Shown: positions 48,966 through 60,935 of the stretch, piece after piece
Position numbering within the stretch: position 1 is the first letter of the stretch
How the letters are laid out: each line of letters begins with the position of its first letter
NCBI GenBank assembly: GCA_037074615.1
Contig: CM073519.1
Location: 22,155,001 to 22,219,000 of the forward strand
Source of the DNA: Leucaena leucocephala
Lineage: Eukaryota; Streptophyta; Magnoliopsida; Fabales; Fabaceae
Direction of reading: 5' to 3'
Length of the DNA: 64,000 nucleotides
The notes under the pieces: generated by a model
The model's database searches: none
What the model saw: only the letters and a program-made list of their open reading frames with translations
What the model was told of the DNA's origin: nothing
Made by a program: the position numbers and the translations under genes

Positions 48966-50804
48966 CCACCCTGGATCATTCATTGAATCTGGACATGTCT
49001 TAGATTCAATGAATCTGGACATCATAGCTCGTGTTGGGCTATTTTGTGTGTGACCCTGTAGGCCCATATGAAGTTAACAGTGGGCCATTTGCTATACTGG
49101 CCCACAAGTCACAAGCGGTCTCTAGCAAGACATAATGACTACCCAAATCATATGAGAATCGTTAAACGATGTAACCTTTTATACAACCATATCATGTCCC
49201 TTCTGTCACGCGATATTTTGGTCATGGATGAGGCATAGATAATGTCATCCTCCTATTCCTGACCGTTACTTTCTCGATCCCTGAGTAGTCTGACTATAGA
49301 AATGGAACTACCTTTCCATTACAGTATGGCCATACATTTCTCAGACTAACTCATCGAGGGGCCCAGTAATATCTCTCTACGAATGTGAGGGACAAATTCC
49401 ATCTTGACCATTCACATTCCTCCACATGAAAAACCACTAAGCCTGAATATAGTCTTTATGATCACTCGGTCAAAAGTGACTTTTGACTAGGTCAAAGCTG
49501 AGCATTTGTCATGTAGGAATCCATGATGATCTCAGGTCAAAGGGTATAGTGACATGGTTTGTATATGAGAGAAGCTTATGACGTAACCCATGCAACTCTC
49601 TCATAGCGGGTCGGTCCAACACCTTGTACTCTTACATGTGCCTATGAATTTGATTTATATCTCTATACATCTTCAAAGTCATACTGGTCTTATTTCATCT
49701 CTGCTCCCGCATAGATGACCGACCAGGGACATTTAGGATAAGTTCATGAATTATCCAAGGATGGTCATCACAGTAAACATGCAAATAATATGATAACACA
49801 ATTAATAAATTCATAAATCAATAATGTTCATAAGACAATGATTGGCCCCTAGGGCACGATTCCAACACTAAGGTCTAAGGATGCTTAGATCTGGCTTACG
49901 TTTAGTCCATAACTCAAGGTGTGGAAGTGACTGACTTTGAGGGCACACGATTAAGTACAAAGGTTGTCATCAATAAAGCATCACCCCAGAATACACTAAA
50001 TATTCACAAATAGGTCCAGAATTGCCCCCAAAATTAGGCAAATTATATATCAAAATAAAGATATTGATTTTAGAGATTTTTATGAACAAATCTCACCTCA
50101 TTCGGAGGTCCTACACTCCTTCATGCGCCTCAAGAAGAAAAAAATTAGAAAAAAAAACTTAACAAAGCCACTCTCGGCCTACATGCGCCAGTCTGGTACT
50201 GTCACGTGGCTACTGCCACATGTCAATCACCAAATTTTCCCTATTTTTTAATTAATTTTTTTAATTACTCAAAAATATTTTTCTGTGTGGGTATGGGTTG
50301 GATCCACTTATCCGACCCCATCCATACCCATACTGCCTTTTTTTTTAAATGGGCTTGGCCCATTGGAGCCCAATTTTGTTTTTGTTTGCTCGACTCAGCT
50401 ACGCTAGCCTAGTCCATAATATAGCAGCATAACATTTTTTTTTCTCTGGCTCTCAAAATGATGTCATTTTGGGATGATCAAAACATACCGTTTTGACTCC
50501 TTTCCTCCTTAACTTCTTCGTCCAACGTCCAATTTTATTGTTCTTGGTGTCATTTTCTTCATTTTTTTTGTGCTCTACAAAATGGGACTAATTTCAAAGC
50601 CTAAAAATGCTACTTTCTAATGACCCAATTTTAAAACGAAGAAGCTTAGATTTTATAGACATTGAATATACTTCTGTTTATGGTTTAAATGCATGCTATA
50701 TGTTTCTTGGCATAAAACAAATGTTTTTAAATATAAATAGAGGTAAGAACAACGTGCTACCAGAAAAACAAAAAATCATATAATGCATGCGGAAGACAGA
50801 AATA

Positions 50805-50818
50805 GGCTCTGGATGCCA
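50805..50818 (-). other. Primer-binding site of Copia-3
   Basis: GGCTCTGGATGCCA on the plus strand is the reverse of TGGCATCCAGAGCC, close to the initiator-Met primer site TGGTATCAGAGCC. It lies next to the inner border of the right LTR. Confidence 0.65.
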
Positions 50819-50819
50819 C

Positions 50820-51192
50820 TAATAGTTTTCAGGCATACCTTAGATCTTCTCTTGTTCACTGAGATACCTACACGCAACCGTAGCACCTTGTATTGACTCT
50901 AGTACATTTCACAGCAAATGCACCCACAGAAGAAAAATCAAAGTGTCGGACGTGCAAAGGTTGAGGAGGAGAGCATATGCCAAAAATGAAAAGTTTTCCT
51001 TCCTTCTTTTCTCTATGCTCATGCGTATATATTTTTCTGTCTATAGTGGGAGGAGTGGGGTTAACATTTAACTCCCCACTCCCACATTTTTCTCCTTTTG
51101 AAAACTAAGGGAAAAAATATTCCCTCTATTCTCCCAATACCTATTGGGTTTGAGTCTAATATACTAAAAGTATATCATCCTACTTTCCAACA
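50820..51192 (-). repeat. 5' LTR of Copia-3
   Basis: About 373 bp. The minus strand begins TGTTGGAAAGTAGGATGATA. It pairs with 44608-44992. Its inner border is next to the primer site. Confidence 0.75.
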
Positions 51193-52130
51193 AAAGAGAA
51201 AATGATTTAGAGATTCAAAGAGTTGTTGATGAGAATGAGAGAGAGATGGGTAGGCGATAAATGAAAGCCTTTTTTATTACACTACTTGAAACATGTGACT
51301 TGAATGTGATTGGGATACACAAAGATTAAAGCATTAGGAAAAGATGGACATATACGTCTTCTCTTAGGGATTCGAAGAGGGTATAATTAATAAGGACATG
51401 TTGCAATAAATATGAAATTTTAAAAATAAAATTTCTTGATAAATGTAGTGGAATAAATATGAAATTTGAAAATAAAATCCCTTGATAGATGCAACACTAA
51501 GTAGATCTATTAAAGTTCAAGTTCATTAAAATAATATAATCCAATTAAGATATAATCAAATATATATATTTTTGTAATTAATAGAGATTGAGTATAATAA
51601 ATATGAAATTGAAAAGTAAAATTTCTTGATAAATGCAGGATGATAAATATGAAAATTGAAAACTAAATTCCTTGATAACTAAAATGCAAGAGTCGGGACA
51701 ACCATTTAAATTCATTTTCAATCCATCACACTAAACCACTAAATTAAACACCCTCACAAATGCAATTACTAGTTCCAACCATTTGGATTAAAATCATTAT
51801 CACTAACCAAAAACACGGACCAATCAAAATCAAATGGGATGATGATTAGTATGGTGATTAGATGATTAGGTGGACCAATTAAATCCTTGCTACACACTTT
51901 ATATAATTATATTGATGACATTAACCATGAGATGGAATCATAAAAGGCAATGGAGTTATTGAACATTCACTCTTCATAATATTTATAACAATGAAGATGA
52001 CTTGCGGCTGTTTTATTCATTTGATTAAAGGGCATTTTAGTCAAATTATTTGTTTTACATTCCACACAAAGACCATGGTCCTTCCATGAGATTTTAACAA
52101 TTTGGGGTTTGTAATTGTATTTAATAATCT
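51193..52130. other. Intergenic region upstream of the zinc-finger gene
   Basis: AT-rich, with no gene. It includes four diverged copies of a unit of about 47 bp (see the repeat entry) and no recognisable transposon border. Confidence 0.6.
51405..51690. repeat. Four copies of a 47-bp unit in two pairs
   Basis: Units start AATAAATATGAAATTT and run to CTTGATAAATGYAG. Copies lie at about 51405-51451, 51452-51497, 51596-51640 and 51641-51690. The two pairs are separated by about 98 bp. Confidence 0.75.
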
Positions 52131-52173
52131 AACATGGTCTGTAATCGTGATTTGTCCCTACGAAATTCTAAAC

Positions 52174-52204
52174 CACGTGCTTTCCGGCTCGATACACGCG
52201 CGTG
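52174..52204 (+). promoter_or_regulatory. Candidate promoter motifs of the zinc-finger gene
   Basis: A G-box core CACGTG lies at 52174-52179 and a palindrome CACGCGCGTG at 52195-52204. They stand out as a GC-rich island in AT-rich DNA just upstream of the presumed first exon. The island continues to about 52520. Binding of bZIP/bHLH or CAMTA-type factors is an inference from the motifs alone. Confidence 0.4.
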
Positions 52205-52516
52205 CGGAGAAGCTTCATTTTCACTTGGTTACTTTCATTTTCTTTTTAGAATTTTCGTTATAATTCTCACATCCCGCCCCGCAGCACCGAAAGCACCCGA
52301 GCTAACGTCCGTTTATTCATTCTTGCCACACGAACCATTTTCGTGACCTCGTTTCTCTACTCCCCTTCTCTAAAAGCTGCCGATCACTGTCCTGCATTTT
52401 ATCGCCTATTTTCCTTCCCGCCAAGCATTCTGATTCTCTTTCATTCAGGTTCTGATTCCTTCCTCAGATCGTCTTCCTTGCCTGGCGTGCGTTCTTTCTC
52501 ATCTGTTTTCTCTCTG
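52205..52516 (+). other. Presumed 5'-UTR exon of the zinc-finger gene
   Basis: A C/T-rich, relatively GC-rich stretch ending in a good donor site, CTCTG/GTACGTG, at 52516/52517. The matching acceptor is the AG directly before the start codon (54053-54054), giving a 5'-UTR intron of 1538 bp. The transcription start is not known; the left border given here is a guess. Confidence 0.45.
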
Positions 52517-54054
52517 GTACGTGATCTACTATCACTCCACTGTCCTTCTCCATGTCTGTTTACAGTATTTGTTTGGTAGATATTGGCCATACTCGGTACG
52601 GATCGCGTTTTGTTGGAATTCATTTGTTTTCCAATTTTTATATTATACTTTATTTTTTCATGTGTTTATTGTGATCATTACTTGTGTTAGTGTTTCGGAA
52701 TGACAAACTCATGGTTATTTAGTCCCAATCAATCGGGAATGGAATAATTTGAAACTTTCACCTATTCCGGTTTCATGTCTCTATTGGCGTGCAATCTAGG
52801 TATTAAAGAGCACTGTCTTCGTCGATCTGTTGTAATTTTTTCAGCTTATATGTGATTGTTTTTCTTACCTTACTTTATTGGAGGTTTAGTATTCAATTTA
52901 TATTTGAATGCTCCCTCGCCTCCCCCACCCCTCCCCAATTAATTTCACAAATGCAGAGGTGAATAGTGCTTTTCCAGTGTATGCCTTGAATAGCTTCAAT
53001 GAATAGTGCTTTTTCCTCCTTTTCGTTCAGATTTGTTTCATTTTGCTTTCTTTTCTTTTCTTTTGTTTTTCTCTTCCATTGGTTGTTCACTGCTCTTATA
53101 AGCCCTCTTCTAAATCATCATATCCTAGGGTCTTTATATGTTTTGTTGGCTTGTTTCAATAAATTTCTCTATCAAAGTATAATGTGTCTTCCTCCTGCTA
53201 TAAATTGAGTATCGGTACTCATTTTTTAAGGGTAAATATGTTTTGTTTCTAAAAAATGGATGTACATGCTACATCTTCAACAGTTTTGCTTATTGGGCAT
53301 CCATATGTTTGTTTTATATTCTTCTCATATTGATATGGGTTCAGATGCTAATCTCTAACCTTCAGAGTAGAATCCATTGTGACTGAGATTTACCAATAAA
53401 TTGATTAGTGTTCTTTTCCTGGGAATGTATTTCATCATAAAAGTGTACATTACATGTTATGATTTGACATGGTGAGTTGGGTTGTGTAGGGAAAGGTGCA
53501 TTATTAAGTTACATAGTCAACTGTACTATTTTCTTGATATAAAGATTGACAATCTGTTGTTTAGTTATAGTTTGAAACTAATATTGTGCTGTTATTGGGA
53601 AAAGCATGTTGTTATAATGTTGTGACAGTTGACAACTGCTATGGATCAATAGTCTGATCTTTCCTTTATTTATTGCATTTTGTCCAACTGATATGATACA
53701 TTATGGTAGCTGGAAACATGTGCTTTATCGTCTGACTTGGGTTTATATTTCAGTTATTCCATCATAGGGACAGGCAAAAAAGATAGAAAGGCATTCATGC
53801 ATCTACTTGCAGCCGTTTTATCGTTCAGTTTATAAGGATATATTAAGGGGTCTAGTATCCTATTTTTCCTGTTTCTACCTCAGTGTCTTGACATTTTTTT
53901 GGGGGGCCTTGAATTTAAATTAATTGAACAATCAATTCTCATCTTCATTCCTTCTTTATTGATATTATATACATATATTTCCTCCTTGTCATTTTTATAT
54001 ACTCTGTTCAGTGGAGCCTTGTAAACTTGCTTGGTTAAGCTTTTGTGCAAATAG

Positions 54055-57000
54055 ATGCCAGTAGCGAAACTTAAAGCTTCTAGCAGTCCAGATGTCATGA
54101 AAGCAGAGGTTGGAAATGATACGTTAGATGCCATAATCAAACAAGGAATTGGCAAAGAACATTTCCTTTCTTTTTCAAGGGCTGGTGACCGTCCTGTGCA
54201 GTGGATTCAATTACTCCAGGCTTTAGATCAACAAGGTATTATCAATGGTTATACTAGTTTAATTTAATAACAAGATATGTACAATCTGTGCAGTATGAAT
54301 GGATATGTACAATTTCAAAAACGACGCAAATGAAAGAAAATTGGAAATATGTGGCATCTTTAATTCTAATTATATGAGGGAAATAAGCAACTTGAAATCT
54401 TGAAAAATACCTTTGCCTATGGTATACTCTTCAAGGCTTACTTTGAGAGTTATTGTGAAATGCTTCATAATTTGTTTTTGGGCTTGCTACTGGTGTATTT
54501 ATTTCTAGACTACATGCATAGTTTGAACTTTGATATTGCTTTTCATTCATTTAACAGAACTCCCAGGTTGGCCTGTGCTCACTCCTCTGAAGGTTCAATT
54601 GCAGAAGTGTGACAAGTGCTCCCAAGAATTTTGCTCTCAAATTAACTACCGAAGACATCTTCATGTGCAACATAGATTGAAAAAACTTGATAAGGTTTTC
54701 TTCATATCTTATTAGTACAATGTAGTATCTATCATATATGCTGTCAGATCTTTCGTTTGTTTCATTTTCATAAGATCTTTAGATGACAGTTTGTTAATTT
54801 AATTTTCAAATCAGTTCTGCCTGATATTGTTTACTCATTGCAGGATTCTACAAACAACAGGGATATGTTAGGAGTATACTGGGATAAGGTATCTTCAAAT
54901 GATGTGATTTTAATTTATGCATAGCATACTTTTTTTTTTTTGGTGTGCGCGGATTTTTTCATTATGTGTAGCTTTCTCTAGAAGAGGAGAAGGAAGTTTT
55001 ATCATTTAAGAATGTAATGCTGGAGGTAAAATAATATTGCCTTTTACTCAACCAATATTATATGATTGTCATTGATATGTCCAAATTATGACTTGATTGA
55101 GAGAGATGACAATATAGCAAACCTTGCATATTCCATCCCCCTCTTCATATTTACAACTTAACTAGGAGCCTAATATTGCCAGTTGGTCTGGCACGTACTT
55201 TGATGGATGCTTTTATGGGTCTTTGGAGCCTTGATATTCTATGAAGATACCGGTTTTATGTATCCTTTTACATGTCATGGTTGCCTAGGCATATTTTTTG
55301 TTGCCTTATCCCTCTTCATTTTTCTTAGTTTCCTAACTACGATATTTGATTAGAAAATATCCCACAATGTGTTTAAAAGGTTATAACTGCCCATCAGGTG
55401 GGAAATGTAAAATTCAAATATCTTGTTTTGTCAGTCCAAAAGTAGTCTTAAACGAAGTTGGATCCATTGTCATTTATGTCAATCAAAGTCATTTTTGCAT
55501 CATTGAATAACATTCTATTGGACGAGTTTTCCATTAAATCCACCATTAGAAAGAATTAATTATAAATAATGAAGAGGTCATTACTGTAAAGAAGAATAAG
55601 AATATATAGACAGCATTTGTCTTGTGGTTTTTGTGCTTGTGAGTTTTTATTGTTGAACTACTTTACCCTTTTTTGGAAGATAATTATATATACAATCCTT
55701 TATAGGAGGTTCCAGGGTCTACAATTTTACAAGCTTATTGGAAAACAAGGATTTTCATCATTTCCACATTATTTGAAGGCTGGTTCTGCCCTTTTGGTAA
55801 GAAACTTTTATATTTTTTAGTCATCAAATATTCATTTTTATTATAATTTCTTGCTTATTACATGTCATTGGCTTATTAATTGGATATATTTGAATTGTTT
55901 TCAGGATATTGCTCAAGCTAGATACAGTTTTCCTATATCTTCACAGGAGTTGTTTGGTGTACTTGATGATGCCAGTGAACAAACATTTTTATGTGGAAAT
56001 GCATTTTCTATGCAGAAATATATTTTTGATGGAGAGGCTGGAAAGATTAGTCTTGAACAAAAAAACGCTGTTGCTTGCACAAGTTTCTTGCTAGAGCAGA
56101 TATTGGTAATTGTTTTTCACGAGTTAAAAGTTTTCTTTTTGCACAACTTCTGACATATAATGCTATTCATATTTTGCTAACCCAGATAAATTTAGAAAGA
56201 TGAGATGAGATGGTTGTTCATATGAGGAGTGGGGTTGGGGAAGATAGCTAGAACGAAACTTCCTATTGTTATGAACAGAGTGCTTTAACATAAGACATGG
56301 ATCAATCTTCAACAATCAATAAATTGATAATATTTTGAATTTCTGTCTTGTAATGAATTCTTGGGAGTTTATTTTTATGTGATTGTTAGAGTAATCTGGA
56401 ATCATGTCAACTGTAAACTCTGATGTATTTCTAACAAGTGTCCCAGAGTTTCTGTTATGCAGAAAAAGTTCTGGAGCGTTATAACATTTGTATATTAGCA
56501 GCACCCTTTTTTTGTGCAAATGAATTTTATATATTGCTGTGATTTATATATGTATTTCTCTCATAGACTATCCCTTCTTGTTTAATTGATGTGATGATAT
56601 GATTGAATTAAAAACCTACGATTAGACTCTTCCTCTGTCTGGGAGGATGGACCATAATTATGCCATCCTACTCTGAGTATCTGTGATGGAAAGATCAGGA
56701 ACAGCATGTCCTCCTCATTCTCTCTATATATTTCCTTCAGGTAAAAGCATGGCTTGCTGACAAGGATGTTGAAGCATTAAGATGGCAGAAGCTACTGGTG
56801 GAAGAAGAAGAAGCTGCTCAGAAAAGGTACATCTGGTACTTGTTCTAATTTGCTCTAGAACCTTCTCCATCTGTGACTTCTCCTGTACTTTTATACTGCA
56901 TGATTTGAATATCCGGTCTTAATGGTAACTGTAAATCATGATGTTCAGCAGCTTCAGCCAATTTTGTAGGGGTCTAGTGGACCTGAAAATATTATATTCA

Positions 57001-58659
57001 ATATTCTAGTCTGATCTTTAGAATTCTTCTATTGTAATACCATTTCTTGGATGGGTGCTTGATTATTTGTTTCTTGCTTTTACTAACAGGAAAGTCATAT
57101 TTACCAAAATTAAAATATAAATAAAGCTTGCCTTGTTTTTTTTTGTGAGCATGCTGGTTTGTCTATTTAGTACTCCAATAGTCTGCTCAATTTGACTTAA
57201 TGTTTCTGCGATTATTGTGATTACGTTTTTGTTTCCGTTACCCCCTATAGTTTCTTTAGCTTTGAATGTGCTTTTGCCCCATTATTTGTCATGTATTTCA
57301 GGATGAGAAACAATATTTGTCTTCCAAATTGTTTTAGTAAAAACATAGAATTGCGGCAGAAAATTTACCTGGTTTAATTTTCTTCTCTATATTCGTAGAC
57401 AAGCTGAGATTTTGGAGAAGAAACGCCAGAAAAAGCTTAGGCTTAGGCAAAAAGAACAGAGGGTGAGGGAGCAAAGACATAAAGATGAGGCAGAAGTTAA
57501 AGAGAATATTAGTAGCACTGTAGAGGCTGTATCACCAGCTGAAGCATCTTTGGATTCATCTGACTTTGAAGAACATAATGAAAATACATTTCAAAGCCCA
57601 GACACCAAAGAAGTTTTAGATGGGATGAATTCTCAGTCAAGCTATCGATGTGCAGTGGTTGCTCAGTGGCAGGCACTGCCGAAATCACAATTTACTGTAG
57701 CTAACACTCACCATACAAACCAGAATTCTCAAATTCTGAAATTTGGAGTCATGAAGAGGCATGGAACCTGCTGCGACCAAAGGGCAGCTCCTATAGTTAC
57801 TGGTAATAAAGTGTGGAGCCAAAAGCCAAAACCAGTAACTAATGGGATAATTTTAAAAGCTAGGCCACATAATGAACCAGACAAAGTTAAGAATCATGAA
57901 CTATTGATAGGGTCTATATCTGTTGCTCTTGATAATTGCAATAAATCAAAAACTGATTTGGTGGCACCTCAGGAGAACTGCATGGTCAGAATCTGAACAA
58001 GGAGAGTAGTGCTCAGGAGAAGTCAGCTGTCGAGAATGGCAACAATCGGTTAGCAATTAAACTTTGGTGGCCTGTTGGCCGACATGGATCAAAAGATAAA
58101 AATTCAGTTCAAAACGGTGGTAAAGAAGCTTATTCAATTACCAGAAAGGGAGATGATCCAAACTTATCAGATGAAAGTTGTTTAAGGTTGTGTGACATAG
58201 ATAATAGTATTAGTATTTTTGAGAAAAATTCTTCCCTCCAAGAGGACTGTGCAGGACCCGGAAGCTTACAACAACTATCCAGCAATGCTGCAAAAGCCTT
58301 TTTAGCACAAAGTAAGTTCTGCCACTTAATTCATTGCTGACCATACACAATTGGCTTTGTCTTAAAATTCTTCTTGTCTAATTATCAATAACATGCATGC
58401 AGGATGGAAAGAAGCCGTTTCATTAAATTATTTGACGTTGGTTCTTTCACCTGATTCCTATCCTCCAAGCTGTCACAAGATGCAGGATCTTGAACAGGTA
58501 ATATGTCAATCTTCGAATGTCAACAGTCAAGGCATCCTTGTAAGTTCAGAGAACCACTTGTCTGCCTCTTCAGAAGGTACTAGATACAAACTTAGAGTGA
58601 AACCTGAGAAGGGTATCAAAATAAAGTACATTCCCAAACAGAAAGCAGCAACCTATTAG
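54055..58659 (+). CDS. C2H2 zinc-finger protein with coiled coil (nine coding exons, one apparent frameshift)
   Basis: Exons by GT..AG borders and frame: 54055-54235, 54558-54694, 54844-54888, 54972-55025, 55716-55796, 55905-56105, 56741-56826, 57399-58311, 58403-58659. The start ATG directly follows an acceptor AG; the stop is TAG at 58657. The product is about 651 residues if one base is restored near 57976. Domain order: N-terminal part with DRPVQWIQLLQALDQQ (about 45-60); one C2H2 finger with Cys78, Cys81, His94 and His99 (CDKCSQEF..RRHLHVQH); a middle part with ISSQELFGVLDDASEQTFL; then a long Lys/Arg/Glu-rich coiled coil (EEEEAAQKR, LEKKRQKKLRLRQKEQRVRE), which can also act as nuclear signal; a Ser/Asn-rich tail with LAIKLWWPVGRHGSK and FLAQRWKEAV. 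It looks like a conserved but uncharacterised plant family; role in DNA or RNA binding is inferred from the finger only. In this copy the frame ends early at 57996. Exon 5 has two possible acceptors. Confidence 0.8.
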
Positions 58660-58960
58660 GAAGAAAGAAAAAAACGGTTTATTTTATTACACTAATATGC
58701 ACAGTTTGCCTGCCTGCCATTAATTTCTTAGCAGAGGTTCCAGTTTTACCAATGGTCTTCTGTCAGAAAATTGAACCTAGGTTTTGCCAGAAAATCTTGT
58801 TTGATATCCCGTGTCGGTCCTTTTGACGTTTTGTTTCGTTCAGAAGATGTCAAAGGGGATTGATTAGTCAAATTATTGTTTTTTAGTATTTTTTTGGACC
58901 CCTTGTGGCATTATTATGAGAATTTTTGTGTAATAAATTTTGTCTAAGTAACTATTAGGT
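58660..58960 (+). other. 3' UTR of the zinc-finger gene with candidate poly(A) signal
   Basis: Non-coding sequence after the stop codon. AATAAA at 58932-58937, preceded by T/G-rich DNA, is a reasonable poly(A) signal about 275 bases after the stop. Confidence 0.5.
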
Positions 58961-60039
58961 AATTTTTTCTGCGTAGACTTTTTCCCTTTTGCTTGCCCCT
59001 TCTTTTGCCATGTTCTAAATATTTTTGCACTGACCTATTTTTTTTGACAAGCTTATCTTTAATACGGGTAGTCCGTAGTCGAGATTTAATTTAAATTTAT
59101 TTATTTTAATATATACAAAATTTAAAATAAAGATCATCTTATGAATATCATTTCTCAAAAGAAAAAAAAAATATCATTAAAAATGATAGATTAAAAGTTT
59201 TAAATTTGGATTGTTCAAATTATATTTTGAATGATTTAGATTTTATCACAATGATGAGCACTGGATTTATCCTTATGATAAGCATTGAATGAGGACTCCC
59301 ATGTACACCCAGATTTTACCATTTCATTTCTCTCTCCAGTTTCAGTTCAACTCTTCAAATTGTGGTCGACTAGGTATGGAATATATATTTATCAGTATTT
59401 TAGCATAATATCAAGGGAACCTTATCACATAAGTGCATCTTCAGTTTTTTTTTTTTTTTTGTTAAATTTTTAGAAAGGTGTTTGGCTCATCTATGGGTAA
59501 GATGAAGATTTTTTTATCTTAAATGATATTAATATTAGATAAGATAAATTATTAATTATCCTCATTTTATAATAACTAGGAATAATTTCAGTTTATGTGA
59601 TGTATAGGTAGGCCATATAGCAAAAATAGCCATTTTGTAAGGTCCTGCCCGTGAACTCGTAGGCTAAGGGTCGCCCGCAAGCTTTTGACCCATTTAACAA
59701 AGTTTCACTATTTTTCCTCCTCTTTTCAAATGGATAGAAATAAAATGGCGTCTTAGAATTATATCATAATTTTTAAATATTTAAGTTAATATTTAAAGAT
59801 AATAGATAACTCATCTTATCTTTAGATTATAGATAAGTTTAATCCCTTTTTAAAAAAAATTATCAAAAAAAATTATTTGATCTTTAAAGATTATTCCCAG
59901 GTGTTTAGATTTATACATTAAGTTAATTAATAGCTTGCCCTACTCAATATTAGTATCGCCTAGGAGGAAAGAAGATTTTATCCTACCTTTAGATCGTATG
60001 TGAACCCAACTCTCTTCTAAAAAATTCAGTATAAAAAAA
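58961..60039. other. AT-rich intergenic region
   Basis: No gene. It includes a run of 16 T near 59445 and a GC-richer island at 59640-59700 (GGTCCTGCCCGTGAACTCG...), which might be a transposon scrap, but no border was found. Confidence 0.5.
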
Positions 60040-60935
60040 AGAAATAAAACAAAAAACTGCTAACTCAAAACATAAATAAAAGAAAATTAAAAAACTAAAC
60101 TATTGTCTAAATTTTCAAAATTAAACAAATCAAACAACTAAACATTGGCAACATCATTAGCATGATTATATTTTCTTCTTCTTCATCATCACATACATGG
60201 CATTATCTATAACAAAATCACAATAATCTCCATATAGTTATTGATTCACCAGACTCTTGAAAACATGATTTTCGTTGTTCTTCTTGTGAGGAAGACATTA
60301 CACTGTCATAAAAAATCATATGTAACCAGTCAAATATAACAAATTTAACTATATAATAAAACAATAAATCTTATAAAACTCCTAAGTTCTAAATAATAAA
60401 ACTAGTTACCTACCTTTATAGACACAGTCCCATCGCTGGACATTAAGATATATTAACCTCAGAGAAGACCTCTCAGATTTGACGACACATTGAAGACACA
60501 TTTGCAAGTAACTGAGTGTGTGACATTGAAGAAACATTTGATGATGAGATTTCAAACTTCAATTAGTTGCAAAAACTATAACTACTTAGCTAGTAACCTC
60601 AGATTTTACTATTTTGCTACATTTTTTTAAATGGATATAAATAAAACAATAAAATTCTTAATTCAAAATATAAATATAAGTAAATTTAAGTGTCAAATTA
60701 TTGTTCAAATTTTTAAAACTAAATCAAATCAAAATTCTTGCACACATACCTTATTTTGTGTCCCATCACCCCTAGTTATTATTAGCCATATTGGTTACTT
60801 TACTCTGATTCCTTTGTAATTGTGAAGAAGACATTTTATTGGCATAAAAGATCATACTCAATTAATCAAATATTATAAATTTAACCCAATAATAAAATAA
60901 TAAATCTTATAAACTGTTAAATAATAAAAAATAAA
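60040..60935. repeat. Diverged tandem duplication (two copies)
   Basis: Copy 1 at about 60040-60415 and copy 2 at about 60640-60935 share the same order of phrases. Examples are TAACTCAAAACATAAATA vs TAATTCAAAATATAAATA, GAAGACATT followed by a CATAAAA..ATCATA block, and AATAAATCTTATAAA followed by TAAATAATAAAA. The offset changes from about 598 to 536, so small indels have accumulated. A weaker third match is at 61290-61400. No coding frame. Confidence 0.7.

Larger units (their letters stand above)
48095..49867 (-). mobile_element. Solo LTR, family C
   Basis: A 1773-bp unit flanked by CTAAG at 48090-48094 and 49868-49872. On the minus strand it begins TGTTGGAATCGTGCCCTAGG and ends CCAATTCCTTACA. 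It has no coding domain, primer site or purine tract, so it is read as a solo LTR. A related copy in the other orientation begins at 63021. Apparent ORFs at 48157-48580 have no recognised domain. Confidence 0.82.
47960..50030 (-). pseudogene. Copia-3 integrase C-terminal region, split by solo LTR
   Basis: On the minus strand, 49873-50030 ends with LWTKRKPDLSILRP, and 47990-48094 continues with AVYIHDNSHRHGKLGLRGKK and a YSEPSKGYVFISK block. This is the region after the integrase core of Copia elements. The two parts join exactly when the 1773-bp solo LTR and one copy of CTAAG are removed. Confidence 0.8.
44608..51192 (-). mobile_element. Copia retrotransposon 3 (degenerate, with nested solo LTR)
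   Basis: On the minus strand: 5' LTR (51192-50820), initiator-Met type primer site, decayed 5' part, integrase C-terminal region, reverse transcriptase, RNase H, purine tract GTGGGAGA (about 44994) and 3' LTR (44992-44608). The LTRs share long stretches such as TTTTCAGGCATA and ATGCCAAAAATGAAAAGTTT. Gag, protease and the integrase core are not readable in 50030-50800, so a deletion is likely. A solo LTR is nested at 48095-49867. No clear target duplication was found at the outer borders. Confidence 0.78.

Noticed and set aside
52134..52703. ORFs of 60-78 codons at the start of the host gene
   Set aside because: They lie in the presumed 5'-UTR exon and intron, have no domain, and are not in frame with the zinc-finger exons. 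A regulatory uORF is possible but not supported.
53880..54155. 91-codon minus-strand ORF
   Set aside because: It is antisense to the first coding exon and intron of the zinc-finger gene.
58393..58420. ATG at 58393 as a separate downstream gene start
   Set aside because: The ATG lies in the intron just before the acceptor at 58402. The frame after the acceptor joins the previous exon in phase.
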